Shown here in pieces: positions 34,221 through 45,119 of a stretch of DNA of 64,000 bases. The translations under genes were made by a program, and so were the position numbers. How positions within the stretch are numbered: position 1 is the stretch's first letter; the number at the start of each line of letters is the position of its first letter. The DNA comes from Triticum aestivum (taxonomy: Eukaryota; Streptophyta; Magnoliopsida; Poales; Poaceae): assembly GCF_018294505.1 (NCBI RefSeq), contig NC_057795.1, positions 233,241,035-233,305,034 of the forward strand. Direction: 5' to 3'. The notes beneath the pieces were generated by a model. The model saw only the letters and a program-made list of their open reading frames with translations. It ran no database searches and was not told the DNA's origin.

Positions 34221-36849
34221 GCCCCGGTGCCCCCTAATCTTTTAATTAAGTTAATCTAACCCCCTGTTTAACCCCCTGACACTGACGTGTGGACCCCACA
34301 CGTAAGGTTTGACCCCAGTCAGCCGCAGTTGACTGCTGACGTCGTGCTGACGTCATGCTGGCGCAATATATATTTTCTGGAATTAAAATAATTCAGGAAA
34401 TTCCAGAAATTGGTTTAAACTTCAAAAATTCATATCAATTCAACCGTAGCTCAGATTAAAATAATTTATATATGAAAAATTATCAGAAAAATGTAATCTA
34501 TCCATCTGTACTAGTTTCATGCATGACAAACCAACTTACACATGCTGAATATGAGAAAACACATTATGACATATTAAGAGACTTAATTTAGAATTGCATT
34601 TGAGCTTTTGGTTCAAATGGACTTCAAACCAAATGAATACTAGTTGCATTAGCTCAAACAACATCACATCTTCATGCCATGTTCATGCATCATATTGTTG
34701 CATATGTTTGTGTATTGATTGCCGACACTGTTCCTTCTCGATAGGTCCTGCTCCGGAGTTCGTTCCAGAGTGCCTGTCTATGAAGCAGTGCCTCCCTTGT
34801 TGATTTACCAGGCAAGCAAACCCCCTTGTTCATTCTGATACAATCCTACTCTCTCGCTCCTGCTCTCAGTTATTGCATTAGGACAACAACGATTCATCTG
34901 CTACTTTGTGATGCGGTAGTTGAACCCATTCCTCTACATGACCTGTCATTGCCACAGTAAATAGTTGAAACCCACTAGCATGTGTAGGAGTTGATTGAGC
35001 CATGTTGTGTTCCTACCATGCTATGCCTGCTATTGCTTAGAGTTGTGTCAGGTCTGGTTCATTGGGAATGAATTGGAGTGTTACGATATGTTCTGATGCT
35101 GAGAGTGAAGTGTGTGAACACGATTTGGTAAAGGTAGCGGTGAGAGGCCATGTAGGAGTACATGGTGGGTTGTCTCACTGGAACCGTCCTAAAGCACTGA
35201 GTTCTATGTATGTTGTCCAATGACTTGATACTACCACACATTGGGTTCCGGTAACTTGACCCCTCTCGACTTATTAACCAACTTGGTCTCTTTCCAGGAG
35301 TCGCAACTAGTTTCTGGTGTTTGTAGGTAGTGCTATTTTTCTACCAAGTGGCACCCGGCAGGGTGGGCTTGGGACAGACTAGGCACACGTGGCCTGGTGT
35401 ACCGAGTGGCACCCGGATGGTGGGCTCGGGAACCCTGCACACATCGTTTGGGGCCGTGAGCGACACCCCGGCCGGATCTCCTTGCGGATGGAACCCGAAT
35501 AGGCGATAAACCTGGACTAGAGTCTTGTGTGGTTAGTCAGGTCGTGGCCGACACCCTCGCCAGGCTTCCGCTTGAAGGTTGCCGAGATACATGACGTGTA
35601 CATGGCGGTAAGTGGCGAGAGCGTGTGTGAAGAAGTACACCCCTGCAGGGTTAACATGATCTATTCGAATAGCCGGGTCCGCGGTTATGGACTTCTTGGA
35701 TGCTTACATGGTACCTAGACAACTTGAAGTGGATACTCTAAAATGCTCAAGACAAGTGTGAGTGCTATGGATGGCCTTCTCGTAGGGAGACGGGGATGAA
35801 TCCATAGTAGTGTATTGTGTGGTGATTAGTGGACTCGTGTGCGCCATATCACCTCAAGAGTTTCTGGTAGTCGTAGAACAGGATAGCCACAGAGTCAAAG
35901 CTGGCTTGCTCCAACTAAACCCCACATTACTCTCTTGATACAAATGCATGTATGATAGGATCTGATGTAAGTCTTGCTGAGTACCTTTGTACTCATGTTG
36001 CTTTATTTATGTTTTTGCAGTGGAGACTTCGGTCTTAATAGTGTTCTCGTGGACTTCGACGAGTAGCTTGTACCTCAGCTACGATCTTGATCGGACGTTG
36101 TAGATAGTCAGGCTTTCAGCCTTTTTCATTTATAGATGTCTGTACTCAGACATGTAATGCTTCCGTTTGTTGCTTGATTGCTCTGAATGTTGGGTCATGT
36201 GACCCCTGTTTGTAATAAATGCTATGATGGCTCTTCTGAGCCTTTATCTATATGAGTTGTTGAGTTATGCTGTGATGCCATGTTGTACAGCACATACTTG
36301 CATGTTATGCGTACGTGTAATGTGTATTGCTATGTGTGGGATCTGACTATGTAGTTGTTTATCCTTAGTAGTCTTTCTTACCGGGAAATGTCTCCTAGTG
36401 CTTCCACTGAGCCCTGGTAGCTTGCTACTGCTCCGGAACACTTAGGCTGGCCGGCATGTGTCCTTCTTCGATCCTGTGTTTGTCCCTTCGGGGAAATGTC
36501 ACGCGATGAATACCGGAGTCCTGTTAGCCCGCTACAGCCCGGTTCACCGGAGTCCTGTTAGCCCAGTGCTACAGCCTGGATTCACTCGCTGATGACCGAC
36601 ACGTTCGATGCTGGGTCATGGATGCCTGTCCCTATAAGTTAGTGCCACTTTGGGTTTACGACTAGCCATGTCAGCCCGGGCTCTTTATCATATGGATGCT
36701 AGCGACACCATCGTATACGTGTGCCAAAAGGCGCAAACGGTCCCGGGCAAAGGTAAGGCGACACCCGTGGGGATACCGTGCGTGAGGCCGCAAAGTGATA
36801 TGAGGTGTTACATGCTAGATTGATGTGGCATTGAGTCGGGGTCCTAACA
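34221..36849 (+). repeat. Element C 3' LTR, right part
   Basis: Continues the LTR from the 9-bp repeat, matching the 5' LTR from 11617 to its end, and finishes GTCCTAACA where the 5' copy has GTCCTGACA. The promoter-like module recurs at 34316-34376. Confidence 0.93.
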
Positions 36850-36854
36850 GAAGC
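36850..36854. repeat. Target site duplication of element C, right copy (GAAGC)
   Basis: Exact match to 10622-10626; B coding sequence continues directly after it. Confidence 0.93.
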
Positions 36855-39309
36855 GGATGATGAGCCAGCAACTACGGCAAATCCATCCAGCGACAAGCAG
36901 GGGGCTTCGCTGACAAGCTCTGGTCCCGACAAACATGAGTTTGCGCAGGAGCATGATAAGATGCCAAGGAGAATGGTGCAGCGCCCAGTTTACTTTGTCA
37001 GTTCCCTTCTGCAGGGGGCTAGATCAAGGTACTCTGGTGTGCAGAAGTTGCTCTTCGGCCTCCTCATGGCCTCGAGAAAGCTGCACCATTACTTCCAAGC
37101 ACATGAGATCACAGTCGTCACTCGCTTTCCGCTAAAGAGGATACTGCAAAATCCAGAAGCAACAGGCAGGATTGTTGAGTGGGCGCTGGAACTGTCAAGC
37201 TTTGGCCTCAAGTTTGAGAGCACCTCAACTATCCAAAGCAGAGCATTGGCAGAGTTCATAGCTGAGTGGACGCCAACCCAAGATGAAGAAATTCCAGAAA
37301 GGTGCATCCCCGTCAAAGAGGCAAGCAAAGAGTGGCTGATGTACTTTGATGGTGCCTTCTCGCTGCAAGGCACCGGTGCAGGTGTGCTGCTTGTCGCACC
37401 CACCGGAGAGCACCTCAAGTACGTAGTCCAGATGCACTTTCCCAAAGAGCAAGCAACCAACAATATTGCAGAGTATGAAGGATTGCTTGCCGGTCTCAGA
37501 ATCGCAGCAGACCTTGGGATTAAGAAGCTCATTGTCAGGGGTGACTCACAGCTTGTCGTCCGACAAGTGAACAAGAACTACCAGAGTCCGTTGATGGAAG
37601 CGTATGTCGATGAAGTGAGGAAGCTAGAAGAGCACTTTGACGGCCTACAAATGGAGCATATCCCAAGAGCTCAGAATGATATTGCTGACGGCCTGTCAAA
37701 GTGCGCCGCACTAAAGTTACCTGTGGAACCAGGGATCTTTGTGCTTAAGTTGACTCAACCATCCGTAACACCATCAACTGGACAAAGCAAGAAGAGGAAG
37801 TTGGTTTCCGGCGACTACTTTCCGGCAGAGCTCCCCGAAGCCGCCGCCAAGAAAGTCCCCAAGATCAACACCAAGAAGGCTGAGGGGCAGTCTGCTCCGG
37901 CAAGCCTAATGGTTTGTTCCGTTGAAGCAGACGCTCCCGACAAGTTTTGCTCCGGCAAGCTTGCCGGGGAACATCAAGCTCCGGCAGGGCCGCAAGTCCT
38001 TGCCGTAGAAGCAGATGTTCCCGCAGCAATAGATGTGCCTTTAGTCCTTGTTGTCGAGCCACAAGCTCCAGCATGGGCACAGCAGATTGTCCATTTCCTT
38101 CAGACAGGAGAACTTCCCGAAGAACAAGAAGAAGCGGAAAGAGTAGCCCGGCAGTCAAGTATGTACCAGTTTGTCGATAGCATACTGTACAGAAGAAGAC
38201 TCAACGGTGTGAAATTGAAGTGTATTCGCCGAGAAGATGGACAAAAACTGTTAGCAGAGATACATGGAGGCATATGTGGCCACCACATAGGCGCAAGAGC
38301 ACTTGCCGGCAAAGCTTTCCGGCAAGGTTTCTTTTGGCCAACATCCGTCCAGGATGCAACTGCACAAGTAACCAAGTGTGAAGCGTGCCAGTTCCACTCC
38401 AAACAGATACACCAGCCAGCTCAAGCTCTCCAGACAATCCCTTTATCCTGGCCATTTTCGGTCTGGGGGCTCGATATCCTCGGCCCCTTCCCCTGAGCTG
38501 TCGGGGGCTTTGAGTACTTGTACGTCGCAATCGACAAGTTCACAAAGTGGCCGGAAGTGCAGCCAGTGAGGAAGGTGACAGCATAGTCAGCAGTCAAGTT
38601 CTTCAGGTCGATTGTTTGCCGTTTCGGGATCCCTAACAGGATCATCACCGACAACGGCATGCAATTCACGAGCCGCACCTTCATGCAGTACGTCCAAGAC
38701 CTTGGCGCCAAGGTCTGCTTCGCTTCTGTTGCTCATCCGAGAAGCAACGGTCAAGCAGAGAGGGCAAATGCTGAAGTGCTGCGCGGGCTCAAGACCAGAA
38801 CTTTCGACAGGCTGTATAGGTGCGGAAGGAACTGGATCGAGGAGCTGCCGGTGGTTCTTTGGTCGATCAGAACGACGCCAAATCGAGCCACTGGCCAGAC
38901 ACCTTTCGCTCTAGTCTATGGAGCAGAGGCAGTTCTCCCCACGGAACTCGTATACGGATCACCTCGAGTGCTCGCTTATGATGAGCTTGAGCAAGAACAG
39001 CTGCGGCAAGACGACGCGCTGCTCCTTGAGGAAGATCGTCTTCAGGCTGCTGTACGAGCTGCTCGATACCAGCAAGCTTTGCGCCGCTATCATAGCCGCA
39101 AAGTTAAAGCCAGAAGCTTCGAGGAAGGCGACCTTGTTCTTCGGCGCGTTCAGTCCGCCAAGAATTCCAACAAGTTGACGCCGAAGTGGGAAGGCCCTTA
39201 TCGGGTGAGACGAGTCACAAGGCCTGGCGCTGTCCGTCTTGAGACCGAAGATGGCATTCTGGTGAGCAACTCCTGGAACATAGAGCATCTTCGTAAGTTT
39301 TTCCCATAA
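36850..39309 (+). pseudogene. pol: Element B pol, 3' part: first RNase H end, second (archaeal-type) RNase H, integrase
   Basis: Continues the RT frame from 10626. The remainder of the first RNase H and connection (RPVYFVSSLL, YSGVQKLLFGLLMASRKLHHYF) is followed by a second RNase H with acidic residues in MYFDGA, AEYEGLL, GDSQLV and NDIADGL. Such a second RNase H is the mark of Tat-lineage elements. A low-complexity linker with repeated VEAD-type units (about 37780-38080) leads to integrase: HHCC finger ending CEAC, DDE residues in WGLDILG, ITDNGMQF and NGQAERA, and a GPY-type module WEGPYRVRR. Stops at 38494-38496 (TGA) and 38584-38586 (TAG) break the integrase; the natural end is 39307-39309. 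No chromodomain. Confidence 0.9.
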
Positions 39310-40119
39310 GGCGCGGTTGCCGGAACCCGTTCTGGCAACCACCTTTTGTACAAGTCTTGCTGCTGTTGCATGTAATCCTTTGTACAAAGCCGAGCGCATA
39401 TCCCGTGCATAAGTAAAAACCCATGTGCTCCGCACAGCTTGTCCATTTCATGCGTTAGTTCCTTTCTTGCATGCAATTATCTGACACTTTGTGCAGCACC
39501 TACATCCGGTAAGCAGTAACGAGCCGAAGAGCTCCATATTATTATTTTCTCTTCTTTCCTTTTCTTTTAAAGGAAAAGAAGGTCCTATCGCGCACAAGTT
39601 TGCCAGGGGGTGGAAGGAGAAGATTGTGGTATGGGTCGGGCGTCGTTCAAGCAAAGACTTGCCTTACCGGGAAGCAAATGACAGAAAAGCTAAGTTGCCA
39701 AAGTTTGAGCAATCACTTTTTAAATTTTTGAGTTATCTTCCTCGAACGACCCTGCTTTGTATGGAAAACCTGTGCGCGGAGGAACCAACTCGTGGCTAGT
39801 TGCGCCCTTACTTTGTTTCGAGTCCGCTCAACAGCTTAAGCGTGCTGCATCTAGTCGCGACAAGGTTTCTTGTCGGAAGCGGCGCCGCCAGCAGGCTGCT
39901 GAAGTTCCGCACTCAGCGCTCGCGGCTCGGGCGCCTGCGCCGACAAGTTCCCTAGAAGTGTAGGGTAATAACATACAAAGGAAGGAATCTAGTAGAGGAA
40001 ATAACATTGCAATTGATAACGGAAATAAAGTTATATTACAAATATAACTTGTCGCAGCTCTAACAGACTGTTCTCATAACATGACTAGCAGCGACAAGGG
40101 AAAAGAAGAAATGGGCGGC
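39310..40119. other. Element B convergent 3' region
   Basis: 810 bp between the pol stop (plus strand) and the end of the antisense gene (minus strand). It holds AT-rich tracts, plus-strand AATAAA near 40023 and a perfect inverted repeat at 40028-40050. The 102-codon ORF at 39491-39799 has no recognisable domain and is not called. Confidence 0.6.
40028..40050. terminator. Perfect AT-rich inverted repeat between convergent genes
   Basis: Arms AAGTTATATT and AATATAACTT with a 3-nt loop, 70 bp from the end of the antisense gene. Position between two converging reading frames suggests a role in transcript ending for one or both strands, but this is inference. Confidence 0.4.
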
Positions 40120-43100
40120 CTAATCTACGCGTCCGCCCTCGACTCGCTTGATCTCGCTCACCTTGTCCACAATGGGTGCGACAAGGGCCTTGAGTGCATC
40201 CAGATCGGCGTCAGGCGGCAAGGACCTGAGGACGTTGGTGAAGCTGAGGCCTGGATTGCGGAAGGCTACCTTCATCAGCACCTTCTGGAGAAGCCCGGCG
40301 CAGATTTTGCGCGACTCGTCGGCCAGCTATTTCGGGATCCTCTCCCGGAGCCGCTGGAGTGCCGTCGCCACGCCCTTGAAGAACAGGCTGAGCTTGGCGC
40401 TGGGTTGAAGACTCTCGTCGGAAGGATACCCAAAATCCTCCATCCCCAGCTGCGCCAGCTCCTCGTTGATGACTGCGGCAGTGTTCACCAGACCCTCAGT
40501 CCAGTGCTCCACTGTGTCTCTGAACGAGTTCTGGGTAACTGCAATGCTCTCCAGCAGCGCCGCGTTAGGCTTGACCTTCTCCGCCAAGGTCTTCTCCCGC
40601 TCCTTGGCGGCCTCCAGCGTCTGCGTCAGCGTGGCCAGCTTCAGCTCCAGGTCTGCTTTGGAATCCTTGGCGGCGCTGAGCTCCTTGCCCCTCTCAGCGA
40701 GAAGGCCTTGCAGCTCGCCATGGGCGGCCGCATCCTTCTCGTGCTCACGCTTGAGCGCGGCAAGCTCCTCGCCGCTCTTCCCAATATCGGCCCCCAGCCA
40801 TGCCACCTTCTCCTTTAGCTCTTTATTGGTGGCCTCTGCAGTTGCTGCGGCATCCTTTGCCTCCATGAGCGCCCCGCCAAGTGCTCGCTCACGCTCGGCG
40901 AGCTCTTCCTCGTAGCTGTCGAGGTGGGCCTTCCGCTGTACTAGCTCACCTTCCCGCGCGGACTGCTTCTCGGCAGCAAGTCTTTGTTCTTCCTCAGCCT
41001 CGGCCTTCTCGAGAAGAAAGGCCGTGCGCTCCTCGTCGACTCGCTCCCGCTCCTGCGCCAGGGAACGGAGAGCTTCTTGATTCTGTCCCCGGAGCTCCTC
41101 CGCGCGCTTCTCCATGTCAACTCCCTCCTTCGCGACAAGCGCTTCCCGGGAAGCCAACTTGGCTTGCCGGATGCGGTAGAGAGACAGCAGCTTCCGCAGC
41201 AGCTGCTCCTCCTCAGGCTCGCCACTGCTGCTGCCGGGCGCGTCAACCAATGACAATCCAGCAGAGGCAAGCACCTCCCCGTCAAAAGTCTCCCCCTCGA
41301 CCGGCGCCCTGGAGCTCGACGCCCAGGGCAGCTTGATGAAGATGTTGTCACCGGCCTGCAAGTAGGCGCCGGCCTGGGGCTCCTCAGAGCCCGGCTCCGC
41401 AGAAGCGGCAGAGGGTTCGGCGGTCGGTGCAGCGCCCGGCGCTCCTGCGGCCTCAGGGTCGTCAGTGCGACCGCCCGACCCCTCGCCGGCTTCCGCAGCA
41501 GCAGCCCCGGCGGCCTCCTCGCCGGCAGTCTCATCAGCACCGGCACCTTCCTCGCCGGCGCCTTCTGTCTCCATTGGCTCAGCCATAGATGGGTCTGAAG
41601 AAAGAAGAAGGGAGGAAAATCAATCGAAAATCCAAGAAAGGAAAACGGAAGAAACAGAACCCAAGGGAAAGTTTCTGGGCAAGTGGATTACCTGCGCCAA
41701 GATCTCGAGTTGCGGCCTCAGTCGCCGCAGGATCAGCAGTGCCATCCCTTGCCCGTGAGTCCCCCCTTGCCGGAGAGCGCTCCCTTATCGGGGACTCCTC
41801 CCTTGGCGGCGCAGTCGAAGTAGGTGGCACTTCGGGACCGGCCTCCGGGCGCTCCTGATGAGGCTGCTCTGCTCCTGCACAAGTCAACAAGCAAGATGTC
41901 AACAAAGGAAAAAGCACTGAAGCGCGCCCGGCAGCAGAAGGTTAAACTATGAACTTACGCTGGGGGCTGCGCTGGGGGCTGCTTTGAGGAGTGATTGCCG
42001 GGTCCGTCAAGGTGATCTCGGACCCACCCCCTATCGACAAGGTGGGGTCGTCTTCGATGACGATCACCGCGGCCTTGGCCCTCTTCGCCGCTCTCTGGGC
42101 CAGTGTTCTGAAAAGAAAGGAGTCTAGATTGGAGCAAGTCAGATACAAGATATAAACAGCAAGATTGAAGGATTATAAGAGCACCAAAGAAACTCACTCT
42201 TCTTCCTCCTCGTCGGAGCTGAGCACGGAAAGATCGAAGTCCGGCCCTCCTCCGGTGCGGCGAGGTGGAGGAGTAGGATCCCTTGCCCGCTTGGCGGCGG
42301 CAGTGGCGGTGGCCCGGGAAGATCCCGCTCCAGTTGCCGCTGTTGCGTGAGGCGCTCCCGCGGCAACATTGCTTGCCGTGGTAGAGCGCGTCGCACGGTT
42401 CGGTGGCTGTGGAGCCGGCTGCCACCCCGCTGCGTCCCCGGCCCTGCGAAGGCGCCTCCTTGGCGTGGTCGGGGGCTCCGCCTGCGGCAAGTTCTCTGAA
42501 GGCTCAGCCTCCTCCTCGCCGGCCTTGCTCGACTCGGCTTCGGAACCGGCAGGCTCCTCTTCACCCATGAACTCCGCGCGTTCGGCAAGGTTTGCCGCCT
42601 CTGCAGCCTCCGCCTCCTCCACGGTGAACCCGAATGCGCCCGCGGCAGCTGCAGCCACAGCCTCTTCTGCCCTAGTGGCGATAAGCTGCAGCTCCTCGTC
42701 GGTGGTGTCACGGGTGAGGCTCTTCTGCTCGTCAGCACGGACCGGCACTTCCTCCAAGGTGTCGAAGAATGCTCGCACAACATCCTCCGCGGGCTCTTGC
42801 CAAGTTGGGACGATGCCGTGTGAATCGCACAACGGCATCATGGCGCGGATCCGGTCAAGTGAAGAGTTATTGCACAAAGGAACTACGCCCCTCGGCAGTG
42901 TGAATGGGTGCTGGGGGTCGCGTTTGAATAATTCCAAGAGCATTGCGTCCAACTCCAAGACGGTGAAGTTGTAGTTGAGGCCCGGCCGCAGTCTCATGAT
43001 GTCCGCTGAGTTCTTGAACTCCCAGGCAGGCCTCCTCCTCTCCTGCAGGGGGGCAATGCGGCGGGGGAGGAAATCTGCCCCGACAGCACCTACAGTGAGC

Positions 43101-43780
43101 CCGGCAAGCCTGAGGCGAAGAATCCTAGTGATGGCGATCTTCAGCCTCTCGTCTTCCGGGGCCACGTTGCTCCAATCATTGCCGCGCACTATTGGAGTTT
43201 GGCGCACGGCGGTGAAGGGCTGCGGATTCTCCTCGACGATCCAGCACCACTCCACTCTCCACTCCTCCCACTTGCTGCGGAGCTCACCATCCAAGTACGC
43301 CTCCTTCTTGCCGACTCTCGAGACCCAGGCAATCCCTCCGGCAAGTGGCTCTCCTCTCTCTACCCAAGGAATGAAGTAGTGGCGGAAAAGGGCAACACTA
43401 GGGTGGACTCCGACAAAGTTTTCACACAAGTGTGCGAAAACTGCCATGGTCAGGACAGCATTGGGGGTGAAGTCAAGGAGGCGGAAGCCATATGTGTTCA
43501 TAATGTCACAGAAGAACTCCGAGAAAGGCGGGCAGAGCCCGCAATAGAAGAATAGTGGGAAGAACGGGTACCCATTTGGAGCCAGCTTCGAAGCGGTAGC
43601 CGGGAGTACCCTCGTGCGCGGATGCGCACGCGTCTCCGTCGCCCAAAAGAGGTAGAAGTAATCCCTCAGCTCCTGCACGCCGAGCTGGGGGGTGAAGATC
43701 GCCCGCTCCTTCCGCAGCGCCGCGAGCCGCTGTGCCTCGGCCGACTTCACACCCTTTCCCTTGTCAGCTTTCGGGCCCAT
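40120..43780 (-). CDS. Element B antisense gene: four-exon protein of the 'putative gypsy type transposon' family with coiled coil
   Basis: Exons on the minus strand: 43780-42198, 42107-41959, 41874-41692, 41594-40120. All three introns (90, 84, 97 bp) start GT (GTGAGT, GTAAGT, GTAATC) and end in pyrimidine-rich CAG, and the junctions keep one frame (phases 2, 1, 1). The start MGPKADKGKG lies about 165 nt downstream of a TATA-like box. Exon 1 (about residues 25-260) holds a globular domain with GVQELRDYF, NGYPFFPLFFYCGL and HPSVALFRHYFIP, typical of PF04195-like plant proteins. An acidic DEEEEE stretch ends exon 1. Exon 4 is a long Glu/Ala/Lys/Leu coiled coil. A TAG at 40327-40329 interrupts the C-terminus; the frame continues to a stop at 40120-40122 (LADESRKICAGLL onward), so Gln to stop is likely. 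Function is not established. Opposite-strand genes at this place are known in Tat-lineage elements. Confidence 0.85.
40327..40329 (-). other. Premature TAG in the antisense gene
   Basis: In-frame TAG after RIPK. The same frame stays open for 68 further codons with family-like sequence. A CAG-to-TAG change explains it. Confidence 0.7.
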
Positions 43781-44155
43781 GGCGGAGGTGGTGAGGGAGG
43801 TCGACGGCGTGGAGATGCTGGTGACAATGGGAGGGGCGGAGCGCTGCTTTCTCGGCTTCGAGGAGAAGAGGGGAGCGGCGAAGTTTGTGAAGGAGTAGCA
43901 GCAACCAGCGAGGGGGAACGAACTGCCCCTGTTTCCTCTGCTTATAAAGAGGGACGGGGCGGACGTTTCGCCCTTCCTAATAAACAACCACCCACGATCT
44001 CCCCCACGATGCCACATTAAATGCGTGCCGTTATGGGGGAGCGTGGTGGATACGGAGCGAGATTTGGTGTAGCCCAGCCCGCGTGTGCCCGTGCCCTGTC
44101 TTGGGCCTGGCCCAATAGCGCTCGGCACCGTGTCTGGCCCAGGCCCGGGGCCTCC
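43781..44155 (-). promoter_or_regulatory. Upstream region of the antisense gene, with TATA-like box
   Basis: 375 bp between the antisense ATG and the 3' LTR of B. Minus strand TCTTTATAAGCAG at about 43938-43950 resembles a TATA box about 165 nt before the ATG. The side touching the LTR (GGCCCAGGCCCGGGGCCTCC) should contain B's polypurine tract but is not purine-rich. Confidence 0.55.
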
Positions 44156-45114
44156 TGTCGGTGTACTAGAATAGGGGTACCCTAGTACCCCGAACTTGTG
44201 CACGGGCAGTTGAAGCACCCCGCGGCAAGGCTTGCCGGGCGAACGCCAAGACCCTCCAAAGTATATAAGCTAAGGAGACAAGGCCTCGACAAGAGGAGCT
44301 TGCCAGGAAGGCCAATCAAGGCGCACCAAGGAACTTGCCGCGACGCGCCACACGCTCCGGCAAGGCGACAAGGCCCCGGCAAGAGGAGCTTGCCGGGAAG
44401 ACCAAACAAGGTACCTCGAAGCCCGGCGAGCGACAAGCCTCCGGGCCCGACAAGATAGCAGCAGCGGCAAGACGCTTGCCGCGGCAGGCAGCCACTCTGC
44501 GCCCACGCTCCAGTATATCCACCAACGTGTCGCTCTGGGGGCCTCTCCGGACGCGCGTGGCAGGAGGCTGTGCAGCCAGCGGTGCGCAGTGGCATGCAAA
44601 GCTGACAAGATCACCATCATGGCGAACGGTGGCGCCCCTAACGGTCCTTTTCTGCACTGTTCGGGCGACTCAGACGGGCATTTAATGCCCTTGTCCCCTG
44701 CCATCAGGGTTAGGTAGGGTGCACTGTACAAGCAACTGTACGAACTACCTCGCTTTTTACGTTTTTACCCTCCTCTGCGTTGCCACCTGTCGGTGACCCC
44801 TTTAGCGTATAAAAGGAGGCCCATGCGCAACATAGAGGAGGTGGGGTTCGTTCAGTTCGGAGCCTCAGACAGTCGGCTTTGATCCATTCGTAGCCCAGAA
44901 AACACATCACTCTGGCTCGAGAGCAAGAAGACCAGATAATACAACTAGACAAGTAGCAGTAGGAGTGTTATCTCTCCGGAGAGCTCCGAAGCTGGGTAAA
45001 TTGCTCGTGTGCTTCGCCTCGATCTTCTCTTCGTGCGACCTCCGCCCCCCGCCGAACCGAAAGGGGCCCGGTCCGCTGGCCCCATAGGTGTTCATGGATC
45101 AGTTTTCCCCGACA
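44156..45114 (+). repeat. Element B 3' LTR
   Basis: 959 bp, matching 5682-6667 apart from a 27-bp deletion after GACCCTCCAA and scattered substitutions. TATAAAA at 44808-44814. Ends TTTTCCCCGACA. Confidence 0.93.
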
Positions 45115-45119
45115 GCCGG
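45115..45119. repeat. Target site duplication of element B, right copy (GCCGG)
   Basis: Differs from GCTGG at 5677-5681 by one transition. Element A's protease frame is continuous when B and one copy are ignored, supporting a mutated duplication. Confidence 0.75.

Larger units (their letters stand above)
10627..36849 (+). mobile_element. Element C: Tekay/Del-type chromovirus (Ty3/Gypsy), 3' LTR split by element D
   Basis: 5' LTR 10627-14241 (3615 bp). The 3' LTR starts at 19180, is split at 20117-34220 by element D, and ends at 36849. LTR ends are TGTCACATCCCTAG and GTCCT(G/A)ACA. A perfect 5-bp target duplication GAAGC flanks it. PBS matches initiator tRNA-Met. Gag-pol is one frame ending in a chromodomain, which with the very long LTRs points to the Tekay/Del branch of chromoviruses. 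Only one in-frame stop is seen. A leader of 488 nt separates PBS and gag, with no extra ORF as found in D. Confidence 0.92.
5682..45114 (+). mobile_element. Element B: complete Tat-lineage Ty3/Gypsy retrotransposon with an antisense gene, split by element C
   Basis: LTRs at 5682-6667 (986 bp) and 44156-45114 (959 bp) both run from TGTCGGTGTACTAG to CCCCGACA. Flanking pentamers GCTGG (5677-5681) and GCCGG (45115-45119) differ at one base, read as a mutated target duplication. Removing B joins element A's protease in frame, which confirms the boundaries. A PBS of type TGGCGCGCCAGGTAGGGG, a second RNase H after RT, and an opposite-strand gene between integrase and 3' LTR are traits of the plant Tat lineage (RIRE2/Grande/Retand relatives). 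Gag-pol is one frame with seven stops and no frameshift. Element C interrupts it at 10627-36849. Confidence 0.92.

Noticed and set aside
40081..40818. Plus-strand 245-codon ORF, Leu/Gln-rich
   Set aside because: Shadow of the coiled-coil exon 4 on the minus strand, which has splice sites, composition and frame continuity in its favour.
42369..43379. Plus-strand Ser/Ala-rich ORFs
   Set aside because: Shadow frames of antisense exon 1.
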